DNA of 64,000 bases from Oceanospirillum sanctuarii (GCF_002150805.1 NZ_MTBA01000012.1:29041-93040); one strand, 5' to 3'; positions 26,185-37,082 are shown, numbered from the stretch's first letter. Notes: a model not told the origin generated them from the sequence alone. Numbers and translations are program-made.

Positions 26185-26275
26185 GTATCCCCCGCTCCCA
26201 CGAACCTGTGCTTGCGGCTTCTGGAGAGATCCATAGGCCGCTGATTATTCAGATGTAACGTTATCGTCGTTAGGC

Positions 26276-26923
26276 TTAGAACGGGATATCGTCATCGAAG
26301 TCATCAAAGCCTTGTGCCGGTGCACTGGCCGGAGAACCGAAGTTACCGCCCTGAGGCTGCTGAGGCGCTTGTTGAGGAGCGGCCTGGCTGTAATCCGGTT
26401 GCTGATATGGGTTAGCCGCTTGCTGAGGTGCCTGCTGCTGGAAATTATTCTGCTGTGGCTGAGCCATAGGTTGTGCCGCAGGATTGTTGCCATAACCACC
26501 TTGGTTGCCACCCATACCGCCCTGAGCACCGCCCATGTTAGCGCCACCGTTGTAACCACCGCTGTTGTCACCGCCACGACCGTCCAGCATCTGCATCTGA
26601 CCGCTGAAGCCATCGATCACGATCTCAGTGGTGTATTTGTCATTACCGTTCTGGTCCTGCCACTTACGCGTCTGCAGTTTACCTTCCACGTACAGCTTGG
26701 AACCCTTCTTCACATACTGACTGACCACATCAGCCAGCTTGCCGAAGAACACAACACGGTGCCATTCAGTCTTTTCCTGACGCTGGCCGCTGTTTTTATC
26801 CATCCAGCTCTCACTGGTTGCCAGCGTTACATTGGCTACAGCACCGCCATTTGGCAGGTAACGTACTTCAGGGTCCTGGCCGACATTACCAACCAGAATG
26901 ACCTTGTTAATACCACGGGACAT
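26276..26923 (-). CDS. ssb: Single-stranded DNA-binding protein
   Basis: The product coats single-stranded DNA in replication, repair and recombination. It has 215 residues. The OB fold covers about residues 1-112 ([22 protein letters not shown], then [13 protein letters not shown] and [16 protein letters not shown]). A long Gly/Gln/Asn/Pro-rich linker follows, ending in the acidic tip DDFDDDIPF that recruits partner proteins. The linker is longer than in E. coli (178 residues in total). It lies 31 bases after the YajR-like transporter gene, so it is probably read from that gene's promoter as well, and the block is divergent from uvrA as in Pseudomonas. Confidence 0.97.
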   Translation of the reverse strand: MSRGINKVILVGNVGQDPEVRYLPNGGAVANVTLATSESWMDKNSGQRQEKTEWHRVVFFGKLADVVSQYVKKGSKLYVEGKLQTRKWQDQNGNDKYTTEIVIDGFSGQMQMLDGRGGDNSGGYNGGANMGGAQGGMGGNQGGYGNNPAAQPMAQPQQNNFQQQAPQQAANPYQQPDYSQAAPQQAPQQPQGGNFGSPASAPAQGFDDFDDDIPF

Positions 26924-26954
26924 AATTTACTCCAGAAATCTGTCTTCAATTTTA

Positions 26955-28319
26955 TCAGGCGATGGCTGCTGCCAGCGCCTGATCATCAAAGTGTGCTTTA
27001 TCAATTTTCATATAGGCTGCTTTTTCATCAGCGATGACAACAACCTCTTCAACGCCCGGCAGTGCCAAAAGGCGTTCTACAAAACCTTCTTTATCCTGTA
27101 TCCAATGCTCTGGCAAAGAGACCGCTTTACCGGTCAAATGCTTAGGTGGAGCCATCGGCAAAACTACCGCAGCCCAAAGTAGCGCCAGCAAACCACAGGC
27201 CATCAGCACCGCATCAATTCCCCACTCTCCGTAGAGCCAGCCACCGGCTGCACCACCAACGAAAGCTCCAAGAAACTGGCTACTGGAATAAACCCCCATA
27301 GCAGCCCCTTTCTGTCCAGCCGGAGAGATCTTACTCACCAGCGATGGCAGACTCGCTTCAAGCAGGTTGAAAGCCATAAAGTAGAGGAATAACAGAACAA
27401 AAAGCGCATTACGGCTTTCCGCCGTAAGGCCACCCATCAGCAACTGAGAAGCCGCGACAAGGGTGATCGCAAAGATGAAAATCGGCTTCATCTTGCGTTT
27501 TTTCTCCGCAACGATGATGAAAGGCACCATCGCAAGGAAAGAGAGAATCATAATCGGCAGATAAACCATCCAGTGGCTGGCAGTGGCAAGACCCAGCTCT
27601 ACCATGCGCAGCGGCACCACAACAAAGGTTGCCGTCATCACCAGATGCAGAATGAAGATACCAAAATCCAGTCGCAACAGCTCAGGGTGACGGATGATCT
27701 TCTTAAGCTGACCTTTCTGTACACCGGTATCACGGTGCTGATCATAACGCTGAGGGGTTGGCACCCATTTCCAGATTACACCAAGTCCCATGCTGGCAAG
27801 GAAGGCAGTAAACCAGAACAGACCTTCAAGACCAAAAGGCTGAGAAATCAGTGGTCCCAGAACCAGCGCAACAGAGAACGAAATACCGATACTCATACCA
27901 ACCACAGCCATCGCGCGCATGCGCATCTGCTCACGGGTCAGATCGGATAGCAGCGCCATAAGACTACTGGCAATGGCGCCACTGCCCTGCAGGCAGCGAC
28001 CAATAATTACGCCATAGATGGTCTCAGACATCGCGGCAACAACACTACCGGCGATAAAGAGCAAGAGACCAAAAACGATCACTGTTTTGCGGCCAATTTT
28101 ATCGGACAGGAAACCAAACGGAATTTGTAGCAGAGCCTGCGTCAGGCCATAACCACCAATCGCCATACCGATCAGTGCAGGGGTCGCCCCTTCAAGGTCA
28201 GAACTGTAGATCGACAGTACCGGCAGAACCATAAAAAGTCCCAGCATTCGCAGCACATATAAGCCCGCCAGTCCGGTAACCGCACGGCGTTCACCGGTTG
28301 TCATCGACTCAATACTCAT
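26955..28319 (-). CDS. yajR: YajR-like major facilitator transporter with C-terminal YAM-type domain
   Basis: This inner-membrane proton-driven transporter has 12 predicted membrane segments (about residues 12-390). MFS motif A appears as GFLSDKIGRK between segments 2 and 3. The last 65 residues (from about 390) form a soluble domain with LPGVEEVVVIADEKAAYMKI, a ferredoxin-like beta-alpha-beta pattern. E. coli YajR has exactly this layout and also 454 residues, with the tail called YAM. The substrate is unknown in the family. It precedes ssb by 31 bases and is divergent from uvrA, as in Pseudomonas genomes. Confidence 0.88.
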   Translation of the reverse strand: MSIESMTTGERRAVTGLAGLYVLRMLGLFMVLPVLSIYSSDLEGATPALIGMAIGGYGLTQALLQIPFGFLSDKIGRKTVIVFGLLLFIAGSVVAAMSETIYGVIIGRCLQGSGAIASSLMALLSDLTREQMRMRAMAVVGMSIGISFSVALVLGPLISQPFGLEGLFWFTAFLASMGLGVIWKWVPTPQRYDQHRDTGVQKGQLKKIIRHPELLRLDFGIFILHLVMTATFVVVPLRMVELGLATASHWMVYLPIMILSFLAMVPFIIVAEKKRKMKPIFIFAITLVAASQLLMGGLTAESRNALFVLLFLYFMAFNLLEASLPSLVSKISPAGQKGAAMGVYSSSQFLGAFVGGAAGGWLYGEWGIDAVLMACGLLALLWAAVVLPMAPPKHLTGKAVSLPEHWIQDKEGFVERLLALPGVEEVVVIADEKAAYMKIDKAHFDDQALAAAIA

Positions 28320-28354
28320 CCGGCTTGTTTACCCCATAGAAATCGAGAAAATTC

Positions 28355-28376
28355 ACAGCACTTCCATTAGTGCTGT
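28355..28376. promoter_or_regulatory. Perfect inverted repeat between yajR and uvrA
   Basis: ACAGCACT and AGTGCTGT form a perfect 8-base inverted repeat around a 6-base centre, 36-57 bases before the yajR start. It could be an operator for the yajR-ssb unit. It is not a good LexA site (wrong spacing between CTG and CAG). Confidence 0.4.
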
Positions 28377-28455
28377 TTTCGAATAGCCGGACATTTTACT
28401 CCTGATCAGGGGAGTATTACCACCTCGATAAATTCAGAGGCAGGCTGCCGAACCC

Positions 28456-28471
28456 CTGTTCTAACATCCAG
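28456..28471 (+). promoter_or_regulatory. SOS (LexA) box upstream of uvrA
   Basis: CTGTTCTAACATCCAG fits the CTG-N10-CAG core of the LexA box, with one change from the full CTGT-N8-ACAG consensus. It ends 8 bases before a TATAAT at 28480-28485, so LexA binding would block the promoter. uvrA is a classical SOS gene. Confidence 0.7.
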
Positions 28472-28479
28472 TGTCTCTC

Positions 28480-28485
28480 TATAAT
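28480..28485 (+). promoter_or_regulatory. Candidate -10 element of uvrA
   Basis: A consensus TATAAT lies 72 bases before the uvrA ATG. The region at -35 (about 28457-28462) is poor and coincides with the LexA box, as expected for a promoter whose -35 overlaps an operator. Confidence 0.55.
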
Positions 28486-28556
28486 GCTTAGCCCTGAAAC
28501 ATTGGTGCTCTTCCATTTCATCAATGCCACCTTTTCTCAGATTCAGCGGAAGGTCC

Positions 28557-31385
28557 ATGGATAAGATACTGGTTCGCGGTGCTCGTACTCACAACCTGAA
28601 AGACGTCAACATTGAGATCCCACGGGACAAACTGGTGGTGATCACCGGCCTGTCCGGATCAGGCAAGTCCTCTCTTGCTTTTGATACCCTCTATGCAGAA
28701 GGCCAGCGACGTTATGTTGAGTCACTTTCAACTTACGCCCGCCAGTTCCTGTCCATGATGGAAAAACCGGATGTTGACCATATCGAAGGTCTGTCTCCCG
28801 CTATCTCCATTGAACAGAAATCCACCTCCCATAACCCGCGCTCCACCGTGGGAACGATCACCGAGATTTATGATTACCTGCGCCTTCTGTTTGCACGCGC
28901 AGGCACGCCACACTGTCCGACGCACGCTCTGCCGTTAGAAGCACAGGAAGTCAGTCAGATGGTGGATCATGTTCTGGCATTACCCGAGGGCAGCAAGCTG
29001 ATGCTGCTGGCTCCGGTTGTCAGAGCTCGTAAAGGTGAACACCTGAATCTGCTAGGCGAGCTGCGTAGTCAAGGTTTTGTCCGTATCCGTATTGATGGCA
29101 CTGTCTACGAACTGGATGATGTTCCTGTACTGGATAAGAACAAGAAGCACACACTGGAAGTTGTGGTTGATCGTATTAAGGTTCGCCCGGATCAACAACA
29201 GCGTCTGGCAGAGTCTTTCGAAACCGCTCTGCAGCTTGCCGATGGCCTTGCCATCATCCACTTTATGGATGGAGAACAGCCGGACATCAGTTTCTCGTCA
29301 AAATTTGCCTGCCCGGAATGTGGTTATGCCATTCAGGATCTGGAACCACGTCTTTTTTCTTTCAACAATCCGGCAGGGGCTTGTCCGACTTGTGATGGAC
29401 TGGGGACGCACCAGTTCTTCAATCAGGAGAAGCTGATCACCAACAATGAACTCAGTCTTGCGGAAGGCGCAATTCGGGGCTGGGACAGAGGCAGCGTGTA
29501 TTACTTCTCTATGCTCTCCTCTGTAGCAAAGCAATTTGGCTTTAAGCTGGAAACCCCTTGGAAAGATCTGCCTGCAGAACACCAGAAACTGGTTTTACAG
29601 GGCACCGGCAGCACCAAGGTCGAGTTCGTCTATATCAACGATCGCGGCGATAAGGTTACCCGCTCGCATCCCTTTGAAGGCGTTATTCCTAATATGGAGC
29701 GTCGCTACCGGGAAACAGAGTCTCAGATGGTTCGGGAAGAACTGGCTAAATATCTGAGCATTCAGCCCTGCCCAAGCTGTGATGGCGCACGCCTACGCGA
29801 GGAAGCACGCTTTGTGAGCGTTGCCGACAAGCATATTCAGGATGTTGTGCAGATGCCAATTGGCGACGCTTTCAGCTACTACGAGACACTGCAGCTTGAA
29901 GGGCGTAAAGGTGAGATCGCCGACAAAATTCTGGCCGAGATTCGTCAGCGACTACAGTTCCTTGTCAATGTAGGTCTGGATTACCTGACTCTGGAGCGTA
30001 GCGCAGAAACCCTGTCAGGCGGTGAGGCGCAGCGAATCCGGCTTGCAAGCCAGATCGGAGCTGGTCTTGTAGGTGTGATGTACATCCTTGATGAACCCTC
30101 CATTGGACTACATCAACGGGACAACGAGCGCCTTATCCAGACCCTGACTCACTTAAGAGATCTGGGCAATACGGTAATCGTCGTGGAACACGATGAGGAC
30201 GCTATTCGCTCAGCAGATTATCTGCTGGATATCGGTCCGGGCGCAGGTGTTCATGGCGGCCAGGTCGTCGCAGCCGGAACTCCGGATGAGGTTATCGCGA
30301 ATAAGAACTCAGTGACCGGCCAGTACCTGAGTGGTGAGAAAGAGATTGCTGTACCTAAATTCCGTATTCCAGCGCACCCTGAGCAACAGTTAAAGCTTAA
30401 AGGTGCGAAAGGAAATAACCTGAAGGATGTCGACCTGACGATTTCTGCAGGGCTATTCACCTGTATCACTGGTGTTTCCGGCTCAGGGAAGTCAACACTG
30501 ATCAATGGCACCCTGTATCCACTGCTCGCTCGTGAGCTAAACCGGAATACAACGCTAACACCTGCGCCATTCGATGAGATCGAAGGCCTGGACCTGTTTG
30601 ATAAGGTTATCGATATCGATCAAAGCCCAATCGGCAGAACCCCACGTTCAAATCCAGCAACCTATACCGGTTTGTTTACGCCAATCCGGGAACTGTTTGC
30701 AGGCACACAGGAAGCACGCTCCCGTGGATACAAACCGGGAAGATTCAGCTTTAACGTCAAAGGTGGTCGCTGCGAAGCCTGCCAGGGCGATGGTCTTATC
30801 AAAGTTGAGATGCACTTCCTGCCTGATATCTATGTACCTTGCGATGTTTGTAAGGGTAAGCGTTACAATCGAGAGACATTAGAAGTTCGCTATAAAGGCA
30901 AAAGTATCCATGAAGTGCTGGATATGACCATGGAAGATGCGCTGGAGTTTTTCAGCGCGGTTCCTGCTCTTGCACGCAAACTTCAAACGCTAATCGATGT
31001 GGGTCTTTCCTATATACGACTGGGGCAAAGTGCCACAACGCTATCAGGCGGTGAAGCTCAGCGGGTCAAGCTCGCGAAAGAGCTATCCAAACGGGATACC
31101 GGTAAAACCATCTACATTCTGGATGAACCCACTACAGGTTTACACTTTGCTGATATTCAGCAGCTACTGACGGTACTTCAGCGCCTGAGAGACCACGGCA
31201 ATACCCTGGTAGTCATCGAACACAACCTTGATGTGATTAAGACAGCGGACTGGCTGATTGATTTGGGACCAGAAGGCGGCAGCGGCGGTGGTCAGATCAT
31301 CGCCGAGGGCACACCAGAGCAACTGGCCAAGGTGAAACACTCACACACCGGACGCTTCCTGGCGCCACTTCTTATGAAGAAATAG
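28557..31385 (+). CDS. uvrA: Excinuclease ABC subunit A
   Basis: This DNA damage-recognition ATPase of nucleotide excision repair loads UvrB. It has 942 residues, as expected. The first Walker [10 protein letters not shown] is at 31-39 and the second is GVSGSGKST in the C-terminal half; the two ABC signatures are [11 protein letters not shown] and [11 protein letters not shown]. Zinc-binding cysteine groups are visible ([27 protein letters not shown] with [12 protein letters not shown]). The ATG at 28557 has GGAAGG upstream and begins the conserved [14 protein letters not shown]; an earlier in-frame ATG adds 11 unconserved residues. The LexA-type box upstream points to SOS induction. A terminator follows 10 bases after the stop. 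Confidence 0.98.
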   Translation: MDKILVRGARTHNLKDVNIEIPRDKLVVITGLSGSGKSSLAFDTLYAEGQRRYVESLSTYARQFLSMMEKPDVDHIEGLSPAISIEQKSTSHNPRSTVGTITEIYDYLRLLFARAGTPHCPTHALPLEAQEVSQMVDHVLALPEGSKLMLLAPVVRARKGEHLNLLGELRSQGFVRIRIDGTVYELDDVPVLDKNKKHTLEVVVDRIKVRPDQQQRLAESFETALQLADGLAIIHFMDGEQPDISFSSKFACPECGYAIQDLEPRLFSFNNPAGACPTCDGLGTHQFFNQEKLITNNELSLAEGAIRGWDRGSVYYFSMLSSVAKQFGFKLETPWKDLPAEHQKLVLQGTGSTKVEFVYINDRGDKVTRSHPFEGVIPNMERRYRETESQMVREELAKYLSIQPCPSCDGARLREEARFVSVADKHIQDVVQMPIGDAFSYYETLQLEGRKGEIADKILAEIRQRLQFLVNVGLDYLTLERSAETLSGGEAQRIRLASQIGAGLVGVMYILDEPSIGLHQRDNERLIQTLTHLRDLGNTVIVVEHDEDAIRSADYLLDIGPGAGVHGGQVVAAGTPDEVIANKNSVTGQYLSGEKEIAVPKFRIPAHPEQQLKLKGAKGNNLKDVDLTISAGLFTCITGVSGSGKSTLINGTLYPLLARELNRNTTLTPAPFDEIEGLDLFDKVIDIDQSPIGRTPRSNPATYTGLFTPIRELFAGTQEARSRGYKPGRFSFNVKGGRCEACQGDGLIKVEMHFLPDIYVPCDVCKGKRYNRETLEVRYKGKSIHEVLDMTMEDALEFFSAVPALARKLQTLIDVGLSYIRLGQSATTLSGGEAQRVKLAKELSKRDTGKTIYILDEPTTGLHFADIQQLLTVLQRLRDHGNTLVVIEHNLDVIKTADWLIDLGPEGGSGGGQIIAEGTPEQLAKVKHSHTGRFLAPLLMKK

Positions 31386-31392
31386 AGAAATC

Positions 31393-31417
31393 AAAGCCGC
31401 TCAAAGAGCGGCTTTTT
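31393..31417 (+). terminator. Terminator after uvrA
   Basis: A 10-pair stem AAAGCCGCTC/GAGCGGCTTT with a 3-base loop and a T run. Confidence 0.92.
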
Positions 31418-31450
31418 TATGCCTGAAATTTCTGACTAAAATTCAGGCAT

Positions 31451-31479
31451 AAAAAAACCGGCCATATAGGCCGGTTTTT
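31451..31479 (-). terminator. Terminator of the alpha ribosomal operon
   Basis: A 7-pair GC-rich stem ACCGGCC/GGCCGGT, extended by A-T pairs, with a T run on the minus strand, 19 bases after the rplQ stop. It is likely to work in both directions against uvrA read-through. Confidence 0.9.
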
Positions 31480-31497
31480 GGTGAAGCAGAGTAAAAC

Positions 31498-31875
31498 TTA
31501 CTCTTCTTCAGCTGCTACTGGGCGATCTACCAGTTCAACGTACGCCATTGGCGCGTTGTCGCCTGCACGGAAGCCGCATTTCAGGATGCGAACATAACCG
31601 CCAGGACGATTCTGGTAACGAGGACCCAGATCAGTAAACAGCTTACCTACAGCTGCATCAGAACGAGTACGTGCAAATGCCAGACGGCGGTTTGCTACAG
31701 AGTCGTTCTTAGCCAAAGTGATCAGTGGCTCAATGTGGCCACGCAGTTCTTTAGCTTTAGGCAGTGTAGTTTTAATCAGTTCATGTTCAACCAGGGAAAC
31801 AACCATGTTCTTGAACATAGCCTTACGGTGTGAACTATTACGATTAAATTTACGACCACTCTTACGATGACGCAT
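31498..31875 (-). CDS. rplQ: 50S ribosomal protein L17
   Basis: This 125-residue L17 starts with the conserved [20 protein letters not shown] and contains [25 protein letters not shown], which contacts 23S rRNA domains near the exit-tunnel side of the large subunit. The acidic end VAAEEE is a typical variable tail. It is the last gene of the alpha operon, 33 bases after rpoA, and is followed by the operon terminator. The ATG at 31875 starts exactly at the conserved block. No unusual change was noticed. Confidence 0.98.
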   Translation of the reverse strand: MRHRKSGRKFNRNSSHRKAMFKNMVVSLVEHELIKTTLPKAKELRGHIEPLITLAKNDSVANRRLAFARTRSDAAVGKLFTDLGPRYQNRPGGYVRILKCGFRAGDNAPMAYVELVDRPVAAEEE

Positions 31876-31908
31876 TTTTCAGTTCCTTACCAAACCGTGA
31901 TGACTGAA

Positions 31909-32910
31909 TCAGGCAGAAGCCTTATCGTCACCCTTCAAACTTGCTGGCGGCCAGTTTTCCAACCGCATGCCCAGAGACAAACCACGAGACGCCAGAACGT
32001 CCTTGATTTCAGTCAGAGACTTCTTACCAAGGTTCGGGGTCTTCAGCAGTTCTACTTCAGTGCGCTGGATCAGGTCACCAATGTAGTAGATGTTCTCGGC
32101 TTTCAGACAGTTTGCAGAGCGAACAGTAAGTTCCAGATCATCAACCGGACGCAGAAGGATCGGATCGATTTGATCTTCTTCTTCTTCAGGTTCTTGCTCT
32201 TTGTCAGTCTCTAGATCAACAAAGGCAGCCAACTGCTCCTGAAGGATAGTCGCAGAACGACGGATTGCCTCTTCAGGATCTAAAGTGCCATCTGTTTCCA
32301 GATCGATAATCAGTTTGTCGAGGTCAGTACGTTGCTCAACGCGAGCGCTTTCAACAACGTAAGAAACACGACGTACCGGGCTGAAGGTCGCATCCAGCTG
32401 CAGACGACCGATAGAACGGCTTTCGTCTTCAGGGGATTGGCGTGCATCAGCTGGCTCATAACCACGACCACGTTGAACACGAAGCTGCATTTTGATTTCA
32501 GCATCTGCATTCAGGTGAGCGATTACGTGCTCTGGATTAACGATTTCAACATCATGATCCAGCTGGATATCTCCAGCTGTCACTGCACCAGGACCTTTCT
32601 TATTCAGCGTCAGTACAGCTTCATCGCGGCCGTGCAACAGAATTGCAACATCTTTAAGGTTCAGAAGGATTTCAATTACGTCTTCCTGAACACCTTCAAC
32701 CGCACTGTACTCATGCAGAACGCCTTCGATCTCAGCTTCTACTACGGCACAACCCGGCATAGAAGACAAAAGAATGCGACGAAGAGCATTACCCAGAGTG
32801 TGACCATAGCCACGCTCAAATGGTTCGAGAATTACTTTCGCACGAGTAGCGCTTACTTCTTCGACCTTGATTTCGCGTGGACGGAGAAATTCTGTCACTG
32901 AACGCTGCAT
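31909..32910 (-). CDS. rpoA: RNA polymerase alpha subunit
   Basis: This 333-residue subunit assembles core polymerase and binds upstream promoter elements and activators. The N-terminal assembly domain (about 1-235) includes [20 protein letters not shown]. An acidic linker follows (near 238-252, rich in Glu and Asp), then the C-terminal domain with [19 protein letters not shown] and [13 protein letters not shown], which carries the conserved Arg, Asn and Lys that contact UP-element DNA. This domain fits the A-tract UP element seen before the tRNA-Tyr promoter. It lies between rpsD and rplQ, the normal place in the alpha operon. Confidence 0.98.
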   Translation of the reverse strand: MQRSVTEFLRPREIKVEEVSATRAKVILEPFERGYGHTLGNALRRILLSSMPGCAVVEAEIEGVLHEYSAVEGVQEDVIEILLNLKDVAILLHGRDEAVLTLNKKGPGAVTAGDIQLDHDVEIVNPEHVIAHLNADAEIKMQLRVQRGRGYEPADARQSPEDESRSIGRLQLDATFSPVRRVSYVVESARVEQRTDLDKLIIDLETDGTLDPEEAIRRSATILQEQLAAFVDLETDKEQEPEEEEDQIDPILLRPVDDLELTVRSANCLKAENIYYIGDLIQRTEVELLKTPNLGKKSLTEIKDVLASRGLSLGMRLENWPPASLKGDDKASA

Positions 32911-32950
32911 AGAACTACCTTTACTTAGCTGCCAGATGAATACTCAGAGA

Positions 32951-33571
32951 TTACTTGGAGTACAGCTCAACAATCAGGGACTCGTTGATATCTGCAGACA
33001 GTTCAGAACGCTCAGGCTTAGACTTGAACGTACCTTCCATCTTCTTGCTATCAACATCAACCCACTGTACGTCAGTACGCTGAGAAGCCAGTTGCAGCGC
33101 GTTCTGGATACGCAGCTGGTTCTTTGCTTTCTCACGAACTGAAACAACATCACCTGCTTTAACTTGGTAAGAAGCGATGTTCACCGTGCGGCCATTTACC
33201 TGAATAGCCTTGTGGCTAACAAGCTGACGTGCTTCAGCGCGAGTGGAGCCAAAGCCCATACGATAAATAACGTTGTCCAAACGACTTTCCAGAAGCTGCA
33301 GCAGGTTTTCACCAGTTGCGCCCTTCAGACGAGCTGCTTCTTTGTAGTAGTTGCGGAACTGCTTTTCCAGTACGCCGTACATACGACGAACTTTCTGCTT
33401 TTCACGCAGCTGCAGACCGTACTCAGACAGACGTCCACGACGCTGACCGTGCTGGCCAGGAGCCGTTTCTGATTTACACTTATTGTCAAAAGCGGTTACA
33501 CCGCTCTTCAGGAATAAGTCTACGCCCTCACGACGTGAAAGCTTGCACTTAGGGCCAATATAACGTGCCAT
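32951..33571 (-). CDS. rpsD: 30S ribosomal protein S4
   Basis: This 206-residue protein is a primary 16S rRNA binder that starts assembly of the 30S body. It begins [20 protein letters not shown] and has the S4 RNA-binding domain from about residue 95 ([20 protein letters not shown], then [12 protein letters not shown]). In E. coli S4 represses translation of the alpha operon by binding the rpsM leader. Its position between rpsK and rpoA is standard. It has a single N-terminal Cys and so is not the zinc-binding four-Cys form. Confidence 0.98.
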   Translation of the reverse strand: MARYIGPKCKLSRREGVDLFLKSGVTAFDNKCKSETAPGQHGQRRGRLSEYGLQLREKQKVRRMYGVLEKQFRNYYKEAARLKGATGENLLQLLESRLDNVIYRMGFGSTRAEARQLVSHKAIQVNGRTVNIASYQVKAGDVVSVREKAKNQLRIQNALQLASQRTDVQWVDVDSKKMEGTFKSKPERSELSADINESLIVELYSK

Positions 33572-33584
33572 CTAATCCGCCTCC

Positions 33585-33971
33585 TTACACACGACGTTTC
33601 TTGGGTGGGCGACAACCGTTGTGCGGAATAGGTGTCACGTCAGTAATGTTGCCAACTTTGAAGCCAGCAGCGTTAAGCGCACGAACAGCAGACTCACGGC
33701 CTGGTCCTGGACCCTTAACTAAAACATCAACGTTTTTAACACCATATTCGGCTGCTGCAGCTGCAGCACGTTCACTAGCTACTTGAGCTGCGAACGGGGT
33801 ACTCTTACGAGAACCACGAAAACCCGAACCGCCGGCAGTTGCCCAAGATAGGGTGTTGCCCTGGCGATCAGTAATCGTAACAATCGTATTGTTAAAAGAA
33901 GCGTGGATGTGTGCAACACCGTCCACTACTGTCTTTTTAACTTTTTTACGGTTACGTGCTGGGTTAGCCAT
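33585..33971 (-). CDS. rpsK: 30S ribosomal protein S11
   Basis: This 128-residue small-subunit platform protein lies near the mRNA exit. Conserved parts are [19 protein letters not shown], the AAAAAAEYG helix region ([19 protein letters not shown]), and the C-terminal [18 protein letters not shown]. The N-terminal extension [16 protein letters not shown] is basic and contacts rRNA. Alpha operon, between rpsM and rpsD, with a 13-base gap to rpsD. Confidence 0.98.
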   Translation of the reverse strand: MANPARNRKKVKKTVVDGVAHIHASFNNTIVTITDRQGNTLSWATAGGSGFRGSRKSTPFAAQVASERAAAAAAEYGVKNVDVLVKGPGPGRESAVRALNAAGFKVGNITDVTPIPHNGCRPPKKRRV

Positions 33972-34003
33972 AATGTATGTTTCCTGTAAAAAGCTTCACA
34001 AAA

Positions 34004-34360
34004 TTACTTGCGAATCGGTTTACGCGGACCTTTACGAGTACGCGCGTTAGTCTTGGTGCGCTGACCGCGAACGGGAAGGCTACGACGGTGACGCAGACCA
34101 CGATAGCAACCAAGGTCCATCAGACGCTTGATGTTCATGCTAATTTCGCGGCGCAGGTCACCTTCAACAGTGTACTTGCCTACCTCGTTACGAACCTGGT
34201 CCAGAACGTCTTCAGACAGTTCAGCAATCTTAGTGGTAGGCTCAACACCTACTGCAGCAAGAATGCTTTTAGCAGTGGTTCCACCAATACCATAGATATA
34301 GGTCAGCGAGATCACCGCATGCTTATTGTCGGGAATATTGACACCTGCAATACGGGCCAT
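34004..34360 (-). CDS. rpsM: 30S ribosomal protein S13
   Basis: This 118-residue protein of the 30S head forms bridges to the large subunit and touches P-site tRNA with its basic tail ([15 protein letters not shown]). It starts [20 protein letters not shown] and has the conserved [16 protein letters not shown]. It is the first gene of the alpha operon; the 121 bases upstream hold a strong hairpin and should contain the region bound by S4 in related bacteria. The ATG has GGAG about 10 bases upstream. Confidence 0.98.
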   Translation of the reverse strand: MARIAGVNIPDNKHAVISLTYIYGIGGTTAKSILAAVGVEPTTKIAELSEDVLDQVRNEVGKYTVEGDLRREISMNIKRLMDLGCYRGLRHRRSLPVRGQRTKTNARTRKGPRKPIRK

Positions 34361-34424
34361 TCAGCTATCTCCGATATACGAGCAATCGCTCTTTCAGTTT
34401 ATTGTCCACGAAGGGCGCAAAAGA

Positions 34425-34457
34425 ATACTCCTTGATATCAGAAATATCAAGGAGTAT
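34425..34457 (-). terminator. 14-pair hairpin between rpmJ and rpsM
   Basis: ATACTCCTTGATAT and ATATCAAGGAGTAT form a perfect 14-pair stem with a 5-base loop, followed on the minus strand by TCTTTT. It sits at the border of the spc and alpha operons. The T run is short, so it may be a weak terminator, a processing site, or part of the alpha leader. Confidence 0.6.
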
Positions 34458-34482
34458 CGCCTTTCGTAACCCAAAGTCAGGA

Positions 34483-34596
34483 TTAACCCTGACGTTGTTT
34501 GTGCTTAGGCTCAGTGCAGATCACACGCACTGCGCCGCGGCGACGAATGATCTTGCAGTTACGGCAGATCTTTTTTACGGATGCACGAACTTTCAT
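34483..34596 (-). CDS. rpmJ: 50S ribosomal protein L36
   Basis: This 37-residue protein reads [20 protein letters not shown] and ends with [13 protein letters not shown]. Cys11, Cys14, Cys27 and the following His form the zinc site, so this is the zinc-binding form. The ATG at 34596 has GGAG 7 bases upstream. It lies directly after secY at the end of the spc operon. A zinc-free paralogue used under zinc limitation is not in this window. Confidence 0.97.
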   Translation of the reverse strand: MKVRASVKKICRNCKIIRRRGAVRVICTEPKHKQRQG

Positions 34597-34617
34597 CACC
34601 AACTCCAGTTTAAGGTC

Positions 34618-35949
34618 TTAGCGCAGCATGCCGCCGCTACCGTAACCTTTCAAGTTCGATTTTTTCATCAGGGACTCATACTGATGACTCATCAGATGCG
34701 ACTGCACCTGAGCCATAAAGTCCATGACCACGACTACAACAATCAGCAGGGAAGTACCACCGAAGTAGAACGGTACACTCCAGGCAACTACCAGGAACTG
34801 TGGCATTAAAGACACAGCAGTAATGTACAACGCTCCGAACAATGTCAGGCGAGACATTACACCATCAATATAGCGAGCTGAGTGCTCCCCGGGGCGGATG
34901 CCAGGAATGAACGCACCTGATTTCTTCAGGTTGTCAGCGACATCTTTGGGGTTGAATACCAGTGCTGTATAAAAGTAGCAGAAGAATACAACACTGAGCG
35001 CAAAAAGCAAGATATACAACGGTTGACCTGGTGCCAAAGCTAAAGAAGCTTCCTGCAACCATGCCATACTTTCATTTTGTCCGAACCACTGACCAATAGA
35101 GGCCGGGAACAACAAAATACTGGAAGCAAAAATTGGCGGGATAACACCAGCCATGTTCACTTTCAGGGGCAGGTGACTGGATTGGGCAGCAAAGACTTTA
35201 CGGCCTTGCTGACGTTTTGCGTAGTTCACAGTAATGCGACGCTGGCCGCGTTCCATGAATACAACAAATGCAACAGTCAGTACTGCCAGAACGGCAATCG
35301 CTAACAGAGCCAGGATATTGATGTTCTCCTGACGCGCCTGTTCGAATGACTGGCCGATGGCGCCTGGTAGACCTGCAACGATACCAGCGAAAATCAGAAT
35401 GGAAATACCATTTCCGATACCACGCTCGGTAACTTGCTCACCAAGCCACATCAGGAATATCGCACCTGAAACCAGGGTAACAACTGCTACAAAGTAGAAG
35501 CTGAAATCCGCCGCAAAAGCGACGCCCTGACTAGCAAGACCAACTGCCATACCAATCGATTGCACCGTTGCCAACACAACTGTGCCATAGCGGGTGTATT
35601 GATTGATTTTGCGACGGCCGGCTTCCCCTTCCTTCTTGAGTTGTTCAAGAGTCGGGGAAACCACCGTCAGCAGCTGCATGATAATCGAGGCAGAAATATA
35701 AGGCATGATGCCTAGTGCCAGGATCGACATGCGTTCGAGGGCACCACCTGAGAACATGTTAAACAAGCTCAGAATGGTACCTTCGCTCTGCTGGAATAAA
35801 GCAGCCAGTCTCTCAGGATTGATACCAGGAACAGGGATATGAGCGCCAATGCGGTAAACCACGATGGCGATAAACACAAACCGTAAGCGGGACCAAAGTT
35901 CCGCCAAACCTTTTTGTGCTCCTGCTGGTACTGATCCTGATTTAGCCAT
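34618..35949 (-). CDS. secY: Preprotein translocase subunit SecY
   Basis: This 443-residue inner-membrane channel subunit works with SecE (also encoded in this window, 61160-61528) and SecG. It has ten membrane segments with the plug region after the second ([20 protein letters not shown]), the conserved cytosolic loop [17 protein letters not shown], and [19 protein letters not shown]. Its ATG overlaps the rplO stop as TAATG, so translation is coupled. Spc operon, followed by rpmJ. Confidence 0.98.
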   Translation of the reverse strand: MAKSGSVPAGAQKGLAELWSRLRFVFIAIVVYRIGAHIPVPGINPERLAALFQQSEGTILSLFNMFSGGALERMSILALGIMPYISASIIMQLLTVVSPTLEQLKKEGEAGRRKINQYTRYGTVVLATVQSIGMAVGLASQGVAFAADFSFYFVAVVTLVSGAIFLMWLGEQVTERGIGNGISILIFAGIVAGLPGAIGQSFEQARQENINILALLAIAVLAVLTVAFVVFMERGQRRITVNYAKRQQGRKVFAAQSSHLPLKVNMAGVIPPIFASSILLFPASIGQWFGQNESMAWLQEASLALAPGQPLYILLFALSVVFFCYFYTALVFNPKDVADNLKKSGAFIPGIRPGEHSARYIDGVMSRLTLFGALYITAVSLMPQFLVVAWSVPFYFGGTSLLIVVVVVMDFMAQVQSHLMSHQYESLMKKSNLKGYGSGGMLR

Positions 35950-36383
35950 TATTCTTCGACCTTTCCGCCTGCGGCTTCAATTGCTGCACGTGCACCTTTG
36001 GTTACTTCCAGGCCACTTACAGTAACTGCCTTGTCAATCTCGCCAGACAGGATAACGCGAACGCGTTCGATGTTATCCTTGATGATATCAGCTTGCTTCA
36101 GAGCAGCGATATCGATCACAGCAGCATCAACTTTAGCCAGTTCGTGCAGACGAACTTCAGCTTTGAATGCAGCCTGACGTGAAGTGAAACCAAATTTCGG
36201 CAGACGACGCTGCAGTGGCATCTGACCACCTTCGAAACCTGGCTTAACAGAACCGCCGGAACGGGATTTTTGACCTTTGTGGCCGCGACCACCAGTCTTA
36301 CCCAGACCACTACCGATACCACGACCAACACGTTTTTTAGCTGGCTTGGAACCCGGAGCCGGGCTCAGAGTATTCAGATTCAT
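35949..36383 (-). CDS. rplO: 50S ribosomal protein L15
   Basis: This 144-residue protein binds 23S rRNA late in assembly. The long basic Gly-rich N-terminal extension ([30 protein letters not shown]) reaches into the subunit; the C-terminal globular part has [18 protein letters not shown]. It is placed between rpmD and secY, with the stop codon sharing a base with the secY start. No irregularity seen. Confidence 0.98.
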   Translation of the reverse strand: MNLNTLSPAPGSKPAKKRVGRGIGSGLGKTGGRGHKGQKSRSGGSVKPGFEGGQMPLQRRLPKFGFTSRQAAFKAEVRLHELAKVDAAVIDIAALKQADIIKDNIERVRVILSGEIDKAVTVSGLEVTKGARAAIEAAGGKVEE

Positions 36384-36385
36384 GA

Positions 36386-36565
36386 TTACTCTCCCTCAAC
36401 ACTAACAAGGTAGTTAACCTTGTTGATCATACCGCGAACGGATGGTGTATCTTCCAGCTCAACTGTGTGACCGATACGACGCAGACCCAGACCTTTAACG
36501 CACAGTTTGTGCTTAGGCAGGATGCCGATCGGGCTACGGGTAAGAGTTACCTTGATTTTTGCCAT
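36386..36565 (-). CDS. rpmD: 50S ribosomal protein L30
   Basis: This 59-residue protein starts [20 protein letters not shown], followed by the typical [20 protein letters not shown] and ending VSVEGE. It binds 23S rRNA on the large subunit. The frame is short but fully conserved. Its stop lies 2 bases before the rplO start and its ATG lies 5 bases after the rpsE stop, as expected inside the spc operon. Confidence 0.97.
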   Translation of the reverse strand: MAKIKVTLTRSPIGILPKHKLCVKGLGLRRIGHTVELEDTPSVRGMINKVNYLVSVEGE

Positions 36566-36570
36566 GATAC

Positions 36571-37071
36571 TTACCCCAGGATTTCCGCAACAGTCTTGCC
36601 ACGCTTAGCTGCTACATCTTCAGGAGCGTTCATGTTCGCCAGACCTTTAACAGTCGCACGAACAACGTTCACTGGGTTAGTAGAGCCATAGCACTTAGCC
36701 AGAACGTTTTGTACACCAGCAAGTTCAAGAACAGCACGCATCGCGCCACCAGCAATTACACCGGTACCTTCAGATGCTGGCTGCATGTAAACCTTGGAAG
36801 CACCATGACGTGCTTTCACAGGATACTGCAGCGTGTTGCCGTCCAGCTGAACCTGAACCATATTGCGGCGTGCTTGTTCCATTGCTTTTTGAATAGCAAC
36901 AGGCACTTCGCGAGCTTTACCACGGCCAAAGCCTACACGGCCATTGCCATCACCAACGACAGTCAGAGCTGTGAAGCCGAAAATACGACCACCCTTAACT
37001 ACCTTGGCGACGCGGTTAACCTGAACTAAACGTTCCTGCAGCTCACCGCCTTTCTGTTCGATATTCGCCAT
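36571..37071 (-). CDS. rpsE: 30S ribosomal protein S5
   Basis: This 166-residue protein near the mRNA entry and decoding region is involved in accuracy. The N-terminal double-stranded RNA-binding-like domain includes [20 protein letters not shown] and [20 protein letters not shown], the loop classically altered in spectinomycin resistance. The C-terminal domain has [19 protein letters not shown]. Spc operon, between rplR and rpmD. Confidence 0.98.
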   Translation of the reverse strand: MANIEQKGGELQERLVQVNRVAKVVKGGRIFGFTALTVVGDGNGRVGFGRGKAREVPVAIQKAMEQARRNMVQVQLDGNTLQYPVKARHGASKVYMQPASEGTGVIAGGAMRAVLELAGVQNVLAKCYGSTNPVNVVRATVKGLANMNAPEDVAAKRGKTVAEILG

Positions 37072-37082
37072 CGCTTTTACCC

